DNA of 36,050 bases from Acanthamoeba sp. SK_2022b (GCA_027943245.1 JANDJZ010000485.1:1-36050), one strand, 5' to 3'. Counted from the first letter of the stretch, positions 9,891 through 19,899 are shown. A program made the numbers and translations. The notes: generated from the sequence alone by a model not told the origin.

Positions 9891-9957
9891 GATACAGCCA
9901 TACTGTGCAGAAAGCAGTTAAGCAGGACCAGGTGGTGATAGTACTGGGGTGGGTGGA
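9891..9957 (+). pseudogene. Degenerate 5S rRNA relic
   Basis: GATACAGCCATACTGTGCAG followed by AAAGCA matches the 5' part of the 5S gene at 11137 with three transitions. It then jumps to GTTAAGCAGGACCAGG... TAGTACTGGGGTGGG, matching the 3' half at 17257-17299. About 23 bases between the two blocks are deleted and the 3' terminus is missing, so it cannot fold as 5S. It may be a decayed 5S copy or the head of a 5S-derived SINE. Confidence 0.75.
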
Positions 9958-9988
9958 GTTTGTCTACACCAATGGGGAGTAGTGGGTG

Positions 9989-10330
9989 GAGTTACCTATC
10001 AAGTTACCCATAAACAAGTTACCCATCAAGTTACCTGCCAAGTTACCCAATAAGTTACCCATCAAGTTAACCATAAGTTACCCAGCAAAGTACCAATTTG
10101 GAAACTGAAGTTAACCATAAGTTACCCAATGAGTTACTCATCAAGTTAACCATAAGTTACCCAGCAAGAGTTATCCATTGATGATTAGCTGATGAGTTAC
10201 CCAATGAGTCAGCCAATGTTACCCAACAAGTTACCCAATGGGTTACCCAATGAGTTACCTACTAAGTTATCCACTGTTTTACCCATCAAGTTACCCAGTG
10301 AGTTACCTACTGTGCTACCTGATGAGTTGC
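9989..10330. repeat. Degenerate tandem repeat, unit about AAGTTACCCAnY
   Basis: More than 20 imperfect 12-bp-like units built on AGTTACCC, with variants such as AGTTAACCATA and interruptions near 10100 and 10180. On the minus strand part of it reads as repeated G-N-L-L-G-N-type peptide, which I take as a by-product. The relic 5S lies just upstream. Confidence 0.85.
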
Positions 10331-10816
10331 TACCAGCAAAAGCAGAGGGAGGGCCACATGAATGAAGAAGAGCAGCCTCAGCAGAAAGGGGCAGCCTTGT
10401 ATTCAAGACACTCACTTTCTATAACAGCTTTGAATGAAAGTGACTGCAACCACTACTTCAACCAATTACAGCCATGTGTCACCTCTGCAATGACTGCAGG
10501 TACCAGGATGTGTAGAGCAGTTATGGAATGGCAATCATTGACTTTGAGTCTACGCTCAAGTGGCCTAGTGGCTCTCTACATGGGGAGATGAGATTCTTGG
10601 CTGGAGAGGGTGCAAAAGCTGTGTTGTTGAGTGCATGGGCGTTACCTACTACCCAACCAGTGCAGTGCCCACATCATGCACTCCAGCTCTGGAAGAGTTG
10701 TTCTTCATGCTCAACACAAACATGGTATGCTCACCATACCTCTTCAAGTCCTTCCGGCTTATCGCCGCCCTCCATACGTCCACACAACAGGAGAGAGTTT
10801 TTTTGCCACCACATCA
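10331..10816. other. Intergenic stretch upstream of tRNA-Lys
   Basis: No gene recognised. Short open frames on the plus strand (for example around 10560-10830) overlap in all frames and none shows a family motif. The composition is similar to the transposon. Confidence 0.4.
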
Positions 10817-10889
10817 GCCGTCCTAGCTCAGTCGGTAGAGCGCAAGACTCTTAATCTTGTGGTCGTGGGTTCGAGCCCCACGGTCGGCT
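10817..10889 (+). tRNA. tRNA-Lys (anticodon CTT)
   Basis: Acceptor GCCGTCC/GGTCGGC, D arm GCTCAGTCGGTAGAGC, anticodon arm CAAGA-CTCTTAA-TCTTG (anticodon CTT), T arm GTGGG-TTCGAGC-CCCAC. No intron; CCA is not encoded, as normal for eukaryotes. One U5-U68 mismatch in the acceptor stem is the only flaw. The internal A and B boxes are canonical. Confidence 0.93.
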
Positions 10890-10894
10890 ATCTC

Positions 10895-10899
10895 TTTTT
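10895..10899 (+). terminator. Pol III terminator (T5) of tRNA-Lys
   Basis: Run of five T six bases after the mature 3' end, the usual RNA polymerase III stop. Confidence 0.7.
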
Positions 10900-11136
10900 C
10901 TTAGGCTTCCTTTTGCCCAGCAGCTGATCGCTTAAAGAGGTGGCCTGCTCGTTCCTCTATTCCGAGGAGCTCCTGAGCGGTTCCCTACAATTTAACAACA
11001 AATTCTCACTGTGCCTTCACGCACACTCTTGCTGTGCCTGTTCCACACAATGCTGCACATCTTCAACTTTGTTACAACATAAGCATACGTCAAGGCAGTT
11101 GGAGGAGCGACACCAGAGAAGACGGTCAAGGCTTTC

Positions 11137-11171
11137 GGATACGGCCATACTGCGCAGAAAGCACCGCTTCC
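11137..11171 (+). rRNA. 5S rRNA gene, 5' fragment (interrupted)
   Basis: Starts GGATACGGCCATACTGCGCA and continues through GAAAGCACCGCTTCC, then switches to retrotransposon sequence. Together with 17245-17327 it gives a 118-nt 5S rRNA whose ends (GGATAC/GTATCC) pair. The fragment lacks the internal promoter, which remains with the 3' part. Confidence 0.88.
11157..11171 (+). repeat. 15-bp target site duplication (left copy)
   Basis: GAAAGCACCGCTTCC, repeated exactly at 17230-17244. These are positions 21-35 of the 5S gene and mark staggered cleavage and insertion of the retrotransposon. Confidence 0.9.
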
Positions 11172-11270
11172 GTTTCCGAAAAAAAACTTCCTGCCGCGAA
11201 CAAGGCCACAGCTCCTGCTCCCCCCCTGAACTCGGGTACACCCAACTCAAGAGATGAAGTGCTATTTTGT

Positions 11271-12701
11271 ATGAAGCTTGGAACGGTCAATCCAAGGATA
11301 AAAAACAATGCCAGAAGACCTAGTCTTCCGCCAAAACCGCGCACAGACAGCATCATAATTAATCATACAAAACACTCGCATCTTCTCTCAGAAAGATGGA
11401 CAAGGACACACCCGCACCCTCTACCCATAAGCGAAAGCATGGAGATGAGCAGGAAGGCACCCGCACCTCAAAAACCTCCCGCCCCGAGTCTGAATGTAAC
11501 CCCCCCCAAATCACCAAAAAATTACCTCTCCCCCCAATTAACAAGAAAAAACCCACCCCACCGCCCAGCCCAACGACCAAGCAAGAGACTCATTGCAACC
11601 GAAACTGATGAGGAGAACACCACCCCCAGACCCAGGCCAGGTCACGAAACGAACCCAACCCCAGTGCCCCAACCAACCCAAGATCCTGACTGTGGATGGG
11701 GCGCCAGATACGCACAAGGCTGGGGTCAGGACTCAACCCCCGCTGGGACCAGCACCTACTCATCAATCGAAGCCATCATCAACAAAATTCATAACACCAC
11801 CCCGAGTGAAGACATCGAACAGGAGATTGCCAACGTCCTCAACTCCTATGTAGAAGCCAAGAACAAGTCCATCGAGAGGACAATGAAGGTATCGACAATC
11901 GAACTGGCAGTCCTCAGAGACGCAGTCGCAAAGGCCAGAGGAGGCAGCACCCCCCAAGAAGAGGAAGACCCGACAGTCGCAGTTATAGTCGCTGAGAACG
12001 TCAAGGAGGACTGGAACGCCGTACGCGCCTTCTTCAACGACATCAGGGGACTCGACCTGGAGAACACCATCCTGTTCCCGCAGACGAACAAATGTGCAGC
12101 GATCATAGCCTTTGAATCAGAAGAACACTGCACCCGCGCCCTCAACAAGATCTGCAACTCTGGGAAGGAATGGCACATTGTCTCCTCCATCCCCTCTCTA
12201 AAACAATCTGACTGTGCCCTCAACACCCCCCACACGGCCTACATCTACGCCCCAGACCTCCCGCTAGAAGCCCTTGAGACAATTTCCCCCTCCCCCATCA
12301 AATCGGCTAAAACAACAAACAGGTCCATCACAGTCTCATTCTACAGGGCAGAAGATTCCGCCGCGTTCATTGCACTCCGCTCCATCAAGACTCCCTTGGG
12401 ACTGGCGAACATCTCCAACTCCTACATTGGGAAGACAGAATTCAAGCTGCGTCTGAAAGGCACCCTGAAGAAGTGGCGCTCCTCCAACCTCTGTAACTTC
12501 CTCAAGTCCCAAGGAGTCATCTTCAAGGAGGCGGAAATCGCAAGAAGCCCATTGGATGGACAGAATCTCTCCTACAGCTGGATCAAGTTCAACTCCGCCA
12601 AAGACATGGTCGAAGCCTCAAACAAGACCCTGATCACCATAACAGGAGAGAGACTAATGTGGGAAGAACCCAGAAAACGTGGAATTGGTTGTGGACATTA
12701 A
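11271..12701 (+). CDS. Retrotransposon ORF1, RRM-like nucleic-acid-binding protein
   Basis: First in-frame ATG within the element is 11271, giving 476 residues ending E-P-R-K-R-G-I-G-C-G-H at TAA 12699-12701. The same frame stays open upstream through the 5S fragment, but that part is not element sequence. The N-terminal 170 residues are Pro/Lys/Thr-rich and disordered; then a short coiled coil (SSIEAIINKIHNT...IEQEIANVLNSYVEAKNKSI), followed by segments with the alternating pattern of RRM folds (AVIVAENVKEDWNAVRAFFND; CAAIIAFESEEHCTRALNKI; YSWIKFNSAKDMVEASNKTL). ORF1 proteins of LINEs package the RNA as an RNP. The proline-rich start is open in more than one frame, so the start is uncertain. 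Confidence 0.75.
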   Translation: MKLGTVNPRIKNNARRPSLPPKPRTDSIIINHTKHSHLLSERWTRTHPHPLPISESMEMSRKAPAPQKPPAPSLNVTPPKSPKNYLSPQLTRKNPPHRPAQRPSKRLIATETDEENTTPRPRPGHETNPTPVPQPTQDPDCGWGARYAQGWGQDSTPAGTSTYSSIEAIINKIHNTTPSEDIEQEIANVLNSYVEAKNKSIERTMKVSTIELAVLRDAVAKARGGSTPQEEEDPTVAVIVAENVKEDWNAVRAFFNDIRGLDLENTILFPQTNKCAAIIAFESEEHCTRALNKICNSGKEWHIVSSIPSLKQSDCALNTPHTAYIYAPDLPLEALETISPSPIKSAKTTNRSITVSFYRAEDSAAFIALRSIKTPLGLANISNSYIGKTEFKLRLKGTLKKWRSSNLCNFLKSQGVIFKEAEIARSPLDGQNLSYSWIKFNSAKDMVEASNKTLITITGERLMWEEPRKRGIGCGH

Positions 12702-12738
12702 TAACCCAACACCCACAATCCCACCAAACCCTCTCCTG

Positions 12739-15700
12739 ATGGTTGGCACCTTAAACATATGAGGGGGCCTCCCCCAAAAAATGGACCACATCATACACCA
12801 CTTCAATAAAAAACAACTCGACATACTCATCCTCACAGAAACCAAGACCTTCCATGAAGAATGGACCAGAATCACCCTGTATGGCTTTACTGTCACTCAC
12901 AACGCCCCCTCAATTACCCAAAAAACAAGACAAGGAGGGTTAGCAGCACTATACTGCAACAACATCGCACACCTCATCACAATGGAACAGCTAAACCAAA
13001 CCCACCACCAACACCTTCTCCACATCTCATTCAGGGCCAACAACACCCCTGCCATGCATATAATAGGAGTCTACGCACCTCATGAAAACAGAAACTTCTT
13101 CAACAACACAGTCCTCCCTATCACAAAAAAGTTAACAGAGTCAAACCCAACTATACTAATAGGCGACTTCAACGTGTGCGCACACAAGATTGACAAGAAG
13201 AACCCAAAAGGCTACATCAGCCCACACTTCATAAACCTAATGGAAACGTGCGCGCTAAAAGATGCCTTCTGAGCACTCCACCCAACAAAACAGACCTTCT
13301 CCTGGACCAGAGTTGAAAAGAACGGCAGTATCCAAGCTACAAGGATAGAAACTGCACTAATATCACACCACATAACCCCGATCAACGCCTCATACTCACC
13401 CACGCTGGTTGACACAGACCACCTAGCCTTCACATGCAGCTGGAGAAGAAACAACTACAACCCCTTCACCCCAGTGACTTACCGCAGAGCATTCAAAAGC
13501 AGACTTACCCAAGAAGAGGCTATACTCTTCAATGAACGGATCAGCAACTGTACCTACACTGACATCAGAGACAGAATTGCAACAGCGGCGGCCACCACCA
13601 TCCCAACCCCCCCTCCTAACAAAGCATGTAAACTAAACAAAGAAACTGCAAAACTAGTCAAAAAGTATGGCAAACTCACGCGAAGCATCCACAGACTATT
13701 AGCCACAGGCTCCCTCAAGCCAAAAGAAAGAGCACTTTTCTCAAGTAACGACAACAATGAATGGCTCACCGAAGCAAAAGCCTCACAGAAATCACTCCGT
13801 AGACAGATGCGCAAAGCAATCCGCTCACAAAATAAAATAAAAATAAACACAAACGTCATGAGACAGCGCAGAGATGCCAACCTCACTAACCAACTCCACT
13901 TCAAGAGACTTAAATCACACCTACACCCAAGAACCAACTCCCTACCACTAAACGTGCTAAACGAGCACCATGAACTGGTTACAGACCCGAAGCTAATCAA
14001 AGACGTAACCTGCACCTTCTGGTGTAGCTTGTTCACAAAAGGCCCTGCCCCAACAACCCCTATCCCGAACTGTTACACTAAAGAACGCCCACGCCTTACC
14101 ATTAAAGATAATGAACAGATAACCAGACCCATCACACTGCAAGAACTAAATGACACCCTCGCAAAGATAAAAACAGATTCAGCCCCAGGCCCAGATGAAA
14201 TCAACAACGCAATGCCCAAAGCCCTCAATGCCAGAAACCGAGCAGATCTCCTCTCGTTCCTCAACTCAGCAATGACTGACCCTACACTCCCAGACAACCT
14301 AAACAGCGCAAAAATCTGGACCATCCACAAGAGAAACGACAAAGCAAACCTAAACAACTACCGACCCATAGCACTCTGCCAAACAATATACAAACTCCTA
14401 ACACTAATAATCAATGAACGCCTCTACGAAGCAGTAGAACGGCGCAACATCCTCTCCATAGCCCAAGCAGCCTTTCAAAAAGGGAGGTCAACCCAACTAC
14501 ACATAATCACCCTCCGCAACCTGATCGAGGAAGCCCTCACACTAAACCGCCCACTCTTTGCACTCTTTGTTGACCTGGAAAAAGCATATGACTCCCTGCC
14601 ACACAGAGCCATAACACTCACCCTTCGCTACTATGGCGCCTCCCCAACTCTACAAGAACTAATAAACAAATTGTATGACAATGCAAACACCACAGTGTGC
14701 ACCCGCTACGGTGACACAGCCCCCTTCCCAACGGACAAAGGAGTAAAACAAGGAGACCCTTTATCCCCTCTCCTCTGGAACCTGTTCATCAACCCAGTAG
14801 TAGAACAGCTCCTACACACCCGCTCGGCTCACTCAACATCGCAAGGGGAAAAAATTGGCAACACGGCCTTCGCAGACGACCTCACCATACTCAGCAGCTC
14901 TGGCGCTGACCTAGCCAAATCGCTGGCACTCTTCCAAAACTTCTGCAACTACCACAGACTCCAAATCAGCCCCAGTAAGTCCATCATTGCAACCACCTCA
15001 CTAGAAACCCTGTCCCTAGCAGTAGACACCCCAACAGGACCCCAACTCATACCCAACCTAGACAAGAACAAAAGCGTCAAATACCTAGGCGCCCACATCC
15101 GGTTTGACCAACGCAAACCCGACGAACACTCCCTCACAAAGGAGTTCAAAAAGAAAGCAAACTTCATCTCATCAAAAAGGATGAGCGCAGAAGCCAAAGC
15201 ACACTTCCTAAACACATATGCCTTCCCAACCGTCCTCTACAACACCCCGTCTCGTCCCCTCACCAAAAAAGCAGCAAACAATATAGACTGCGCGGCACGC
15301 AGAGTTATAATAAACGAACTGCACATCCGCAGCTGGTATGACAAAAACATCATGTACGGCCCAGACGGGACGGGCCTCTCGCTTACTGAATTGGGCACAG
15401 CCCAACGATGGGCTGCCCTATCCACCCTAACCTCCATTTTCAACGGACCGGACTCACTAGCGCAGACCACAACAGCAAACAACCTAGCGCTCTACCAAGA
15501 CAAATCACCAGACTTCCCCTTCCACGGCAAACCAACCTTGCGCCGTAACCTCCCCACCATAGCCGCCTTTATAGCAGCAGCTAAAGAATGCGAGGTCCAA
15601 GTAATCTTCCCACACTTAGCGCACCCAAACAACACCCACACACAACCAACCCAACCCCCACCAATCCCACCCACGCCCTACACGCTAGACGTCTTCACCG

Positions 15701-16902
15701 ATGGGTCTTTGAAAAATAGAGCAGCGGGTAGTGGTGTGGTCTTTCACTCCCACCCAAAGCCAATCATACTAACCCACAGAACCCCTAGGGAACAATCAAA
15801 TAATAATGCCGAGCTATACAGTATAGAAATCGCCCTGAAACACACGCCACGCGGCACCCCAGAAATCAGGATCTTTACGGACAGCCAGTACGCCATAAAG
15901 ACGGTACAAAACTGCCTAAAGGACTCCCCAGACATACACCACCTCACCCCAAATAGAGAGACCATCCTCAACATACGCAACCTAGCTGGCAAACACAACA
16001 AAATCACCCTCCACCACATCTACAGCCACGTCACCAAGAAGCTCCGCGCTGATCCCAACAAATGGCAACCAAAGATCGAGGCGCAAAAAACAAACCTCCC
16101 CCTACACTACCCCACCGCCTGCAAACTTAACAACCTAGCTGATGAGGCGGCAAGAAAAGGCGCAGACCTCCCGCCACCCCCCTCGGCCTACGCCCAAGAA
16201 AGGGTGATCGTCCAAGACAACTTCTCCTCCTCCCCAATCCCCAGACGGATCCTCCTACACAAATGGAAGGACCAATGGGACAGACCCCCCCCAGGAACCC
16301 CCAAGCGAAAAGCCCTAGCCAGCCACCCTGACACGGCCCTATACGGTTTCTTGCTTAGAGCCACTAAAAATCTCCTCCCCCTTCGAGCCAACCTTCACCA
16401 AACCTCCTCTAACCCAGTGCACGCAACCCCCACCTGCATCTGGTGTGAACACAACAACCAGGGACACAAACTGGAAGACCTGGACCATGTCCTAGCCTCC
16501 TGCCCAGCACACGAAACTGCACGACGTGAAGCGCAAACGTCTCTAAACACCATCGCGAAAAAACTGGACTCTATCCCCCTTATCCCCACCGCCTCAGCTA
16601 CAGACTGGCTGGGCATACAACGAACTCCAAAAGGACACTCTGACAGCCACTACAAGACCTTCCGCGCCATCCAGGCCACACTCCTCGCCACAAGCCACCG
16701 CATCTGGATTGATCGGTGCCTCTACCTGAATGCCTTGGGCCTCACATGCTCTGCGCAGCGCAAGACAGCCCCTCCCACCCCAGCAACAGCTGGGGTCGGA
16801 AAGGCTAGCGCATCGGCAGGTGCAGGGACCCACAACGCCGTCCAGGTCCACCGCCGACCGAACCCAGCCCGACCAACCGATGAGGTGACACCAGATGACT
16901 GA
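12739..16902 (+). pseudogene. Retrotransposon ORF2: APE endonuclease-RT-RNase H, two in-frame TGA
   Basis: 1387 codons from ATG 12739, interrupted by TGA at 12760-12762 and 13270-13272; from 13273 to 16902 the frame is open. APE domain: T-L-N-I-*-G, I-L-T-E-T-K-T, V-Y-A-P-H-E-N, L-I-G-D-F-N-V, F-S-W-T-R, D-T-D-H. Reverse transcriptase: A-A-F-Q-K-G-R-S-T, F-V-D-L-E-K-A-Y-D-S (catalytic Asp near residue 612), G-V-K-Q-G-D-P-L-S-P, A-F-A-D-D (near 710), K-Y-L-G-A-H. RNase H: D-V-F-T-D-G-S (Asp near 988), N-N-A-E-L-Y, I-F-T-D-S-Q-Y, H-H-I-Y-S-H, N-L-A-D-E-A-A, so D-E-D-H-D are all present. C-terminus: W-C-E-H... H-V-L-A-S-C, a CCHC-like knuckle. Both stops fit CGA(Arg)-to-TGA transitions. Frame begins within or just after the ORF1 end. 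Confidence 0.92.
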
Positions 16903-17001
16903 CCACAACAAGCCAACACAGCCAACACACCAACCCCGACCTTCACCGAGACCGCGGACCCGACCGACCAACCCGACCATCCTCCCCAGGCGCACTCTTT
17001 T

Positions 17002-17027
17002 CCCCTCTCAAGCTGAGAGGGGTTTTT
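17002..17027 (+). other. Hairpin plus T5 in retrotransposon 3' UTR
   Basis: CCCCTCTCA-AGC-TGAGAGGGG forms a 9-bp perfect stem with a 3-nt loop, directly followed by TTTTT. It could be a 3' structure recognised by the element's own reverse transcriptase or an RNA-end signal. Confidence 0.6.
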
Positions 17028-17229
17028 AACGAGGCGCCCCACCGACGCAGACACCGCACAAGCATAGACGAAAAACTTTCCCCTCCTGCGGGAGGGACGG
17101 TGACCAGCTCCCAGCCGAATCCAAGGACCAGAGTGAGAGACTGCCATCACCACAGTGGGGGCTACCGGGCTAACGCCAGAGGCCGCACAGGCACACGGTT
17201 AACCACTTTAACGACCATTACATGAACAT

Positions 17230-17327
17230 GAAAGCACCGCTTCCCATCCGAACAGCGAAGTTAAGCTGCGCCAGGCGGTGTTAGTACTGGGGTGGGCGAC
17301 CACCCGGGAATCCACCGTGTTGTATCC
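17230..17327 (+). rRNA. 5S rRNA gene, 3' fragment with duplicated 15 bp
   Basis: Begins with the right copy of GAAAGCACCGCTTCC and continues CATCCGAACAGCGAAGTTAA and on to ...GTGTTGTATCC, the standard 5S loop B to stem I sequence. It keeps the internal control region (A box, intermediate element, C box) but not the first 20 nucleotides. T4 follows at 17328-17331. Any pol III transcript would start in the retrotransposon tail. Confidence 0.9.
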
Positions 17328-17562
17328 TTTTGCTGCCTCTTCTTTGCCTTTATGATCGTGAGATTCCTGCTCCACGCGAGGCAGCCAGAGCTCCTCACAC
17401 TGCAGAGTGGAGTTTCCCATTCTCTCTCCCACGAGGTCAAACCCTTCCTGGGGACAATGTCTGAGGTTTCCTGCTCAGCTCCACAGCCTGGAAGGGCTGG
17501 TCTTGGCTTCATTTTGGGAGGGTGGGACAAAAAAGGGGGAGGTGGTCGCGGTGTGTCGGTAT
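17328..17562. other. Spacer between 5S fragment and GT8 gene
   Basis: T4 pol III terminator at 17328-17331, then 3'-flanking sequence of the minus-strand gene. No gene seen. Confidence 0.5.
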
Positions 17563-18542
17563 TTACATGGGCAGCCGCGGGTCCTCGGGCTTGACGCGGG
17601 CGGGAGGGTTGGGTCGCGATTGCGCCAGGAGTCGCTTGTAGATGTTGACCTGGAACAGCAGCATGATGAACACGGTCTGCGCTACGAAGATGATCTTGCC
17701 CAAATGGAACATCCACTTCGGGTAGAGCCTACACGATCGTAATCGTTACGTTAATACTCCAATCTCTCCCCCCCCCCACACCACAACAAGATTGGGAGTG
17801 GCACGCACTTCCAAGTAACGATGGCGCCGGCGACGCAGGCCATGACGATGGCGGGGAGGAAGGAGACGAGCGTTTTTCGAATGAGGACCTGCATGTGGCG
17901 GCCCTTGGTTGTGTCGGACCGGAGGTAGGACGAGAGGAAGACGATGAAGACAAAGTTGAGCGTGAACTCGGAGACGATGAAGATGGAGTAGGCCAGCTTG
18001 GGCGGAAGCGTCGCCGGGAGCATCGAGAACGGGATGATGCCCGACAGGAACACGCACAGCACGCCCAGCGCGAGGCCCACCACGCTCTTGCCAAAGTAGG
18101 CGATCAGGTTGTCCAGCCCCTTCAACACCTGCTCCCCCCCAATGCGTGGCGCGTGGTTGTTAGGGGCACGGTCGGCTGACGAATGCGGAAAGGGGGGGGG
18201 GGGGAGGCGCGAGCCGACCTTGGTGCGGTAGGTGGGGTTGGCGAGGCACGGGGAGTGCAGCAGGTTCATGGAGAGCCAGAGCATGAGACCGGCGAAGCCC
18301 GTCAGGAGGACGACCGCGAACATCAGCACGTGCGAGTGCGACTCGCCTGCAAGCGTAAATAAATTTCAGAATAAATACATTATTTCTTTTTAAAAAGAAG
18401 TAAATAAATAAAATATATATATATATTCAATGGTGCCGGCCTGGACCGGAGAGGGACTCGTACCGAGCTCAGACCGTATCCCCTGCCAGATGTTCCAGTT
18501 GTCGTCGAGGATGAGGTAGGGCCACCAGTTCCAGGGCTGCAC

Positions 18543-18593
<51 letters not shown>

Positions 18594-19899
18594 CCGAACG
18601 GGTCACGCGTTAGTCGGATCGGTTCCAATAAACACACCAGAGAGAGAGAGAAGCATCTCCTTACCTTGATGAAGGGGGCGACGGGGAAGGTCATGGCGAG
18701 GCCCGGCAGGGCCTTCATTTCGCGGAAGCGCTCGTGGCAGCCATAGAGGTGCCAGTCGCCGTGCTCGTAGTACCTGAGAGCCAGCTACCGGGTGAGCCCA
18801 GCGCTGCGTGTGGGGAGGGAGGAAAAACGAGACGCGTACCAGAGCGCATTCAAGTTGTAGCCCGGGGGCAGGCGCAGCAGTGGCGCGTCCTTCTGCGGGT
18901 TCTGGTAATCGAACATCGGCGCGCCGCCCATTTCCTGCGCAGGCCAACCCGTCGTTCAGCGTTCGTTGTTGTTAGTCATTTTTGTGTAGTGAAAGTCGCG
19001 TGGCATAACAAGAATGCAAGGAACGCAATCGAGAATGTGCAGGAATGCAGAAACAAGGGAGGGGGGCAAGGGCAAACCTTGAAGGCAAAGTAGGCGGTGA
19101 GGAAGCCCTGGTCGGCGCCGTCGTAGGAGATGGTGTTGTTGTAGAGGGAATGCACCATGTGGTTGAACTTATTCGTGTCGGGCTTGATGACCAGGAGGCC
19201 CGTGTGGAAGTTGCACGGGTTCATGAAGACGGCGCAAAAGTGGCCGCAGTCGAACAGCTCGTCGAGGTTGCCCAGGGCGATGTTGTCAGCGTCGAGGTAG
19301 ACCACGCGCTCGTACTGGGTGAGGTTCCACATGTAGAGCTTGTTGAGGGTGAACTCGAAGCGCGCGAGGTAGCGCTGCTCCTTGCCCTCGGCCTTGGAGG
19401 CCTTGTAGGGATTGGCCATGTTGGGCACTTCGGTGACGATCGCGCCGTCCTGGCGGAGCGTCCGCCGTGTCTCCTCCTTCACGTTGGGCGAGACCAGCAC
19501 CACCATGTCGGCCTTGGTGCCCGTTCTTCGCAGAGAGCGCATCATTACTCGAATCGCCAGCAGATACTCTGCAAAAGGCGAATTTCATTAAATGTAAAAT
19601 TGATCATGATTAATAATAAATCATCGATGTAATTAATTGGTGCTTGCTTTGCAGCTAAAGGAGTGGGAAAAAAAAATGTAATTTATTGATTATATTTGAG
19701 ATTCCCTTGTCAGCGGAAAAATTAAGATCGGGTGGGTAACGTTACCTGCATCTTTGGGGGTGCCCTCGTAGTGTATGGTGGCATACGCGTGCTTGCTGCT
19801 GGATGCTCCCCCTGCATGTGCCGTCGTGACGGCCACTGCGATTACGAAAATCGCAGCAATTGCCAGGCGGGCCATTATCGGCAGGCCTCGGCTTGGCAT
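17563..19899 (-). CDS. GT8 glycosyltransferase with C-terminal membrane segments (IPUT1/PGSIP6-like)
   Basis: Eight exons: 19899-19746, 19568-19078, 18934-18840, 18773-18665, 18536-18464, 18346-18219, 18131-17809, 17728-17563; all phases agree, giving 512 residues. N-terminal signal peptide (LAIAAIFVIAVAVTTAHAGG). GT8 domain: H-A-Y-A-T-I-H-Y, Y-L-L-A-I-R-V-M-M-R-S-L, DxD site V-V-Y-L-D-A-D-N-I, N-F-H-T-G-L-L-V-I-K-P, G-A-D-Q-G-F-L, and K-P-W-N-W-W. The last third has about five hydrophobic segments. GT8 plus C-terminal helices is the layout of plant inositol-phosphorylceramide glucuronosyltransferase, a Golgi enzyme of glycosphingolipid synthesis; glycogenin lacks these helices. Substrate is inferred. 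An alternative start is Met at 19875. Intron 4 holds a (CA)n tract. Confidence 0.85.
18544..18591. repeat. (CA)n microsatellite in GT8 intron
   Basis: About 24 CA units within the intron between exons 18665-18773 and 18464-18536, close to the 3' splice site on the gene's strand (there as TG). Confidence 0.95.

Larger units (their letters stand above)
11172..17229 (+). mobile_element. Non-LTR (LINE-like) retrotransposon inserted in a 5S rRNA gene
   Basis: 6058 bp between the two copies of the 15-bp duplication. It has a 5' UTR of about 100 bp, ORF1 (RRM-like), ORF2 (APE endonuclease, reverse transcriptase, RNase H, CCHC-like knuckle) and a roughly 330-bp 3' UTR with a strong hairpin. There is no poly(A) tail: the 3' end is ...CATTACATGAACAT. 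APE plus RNase H suggests the I/R1/Tad-like part of the non-LTR tree rather than R2; the exact clade needs a phylogeny. Codon use is rich in A and C on the sense strand, unlike the host genes. Two TGA codons in ORF2 suggest a dead copy. Confidence 0.93.

Noticed and set aside
11034..11270. Upstream extension of retrotransposon ORF1 through the 5S fragment
   Set aside because: Open by chance across host 5S sequence outside the element; the first element ATG is at 11271.
11396..11853. Alternative proline-rich frames overlapping ORF1 (11396-11608, 11593-11853)
   Set aside because: The region is Pro/Lys-rich in more than one frame; only the ORF1 frame continues into the RRM-like part. A frameshift in the N-terminus cannot be fully excluded.
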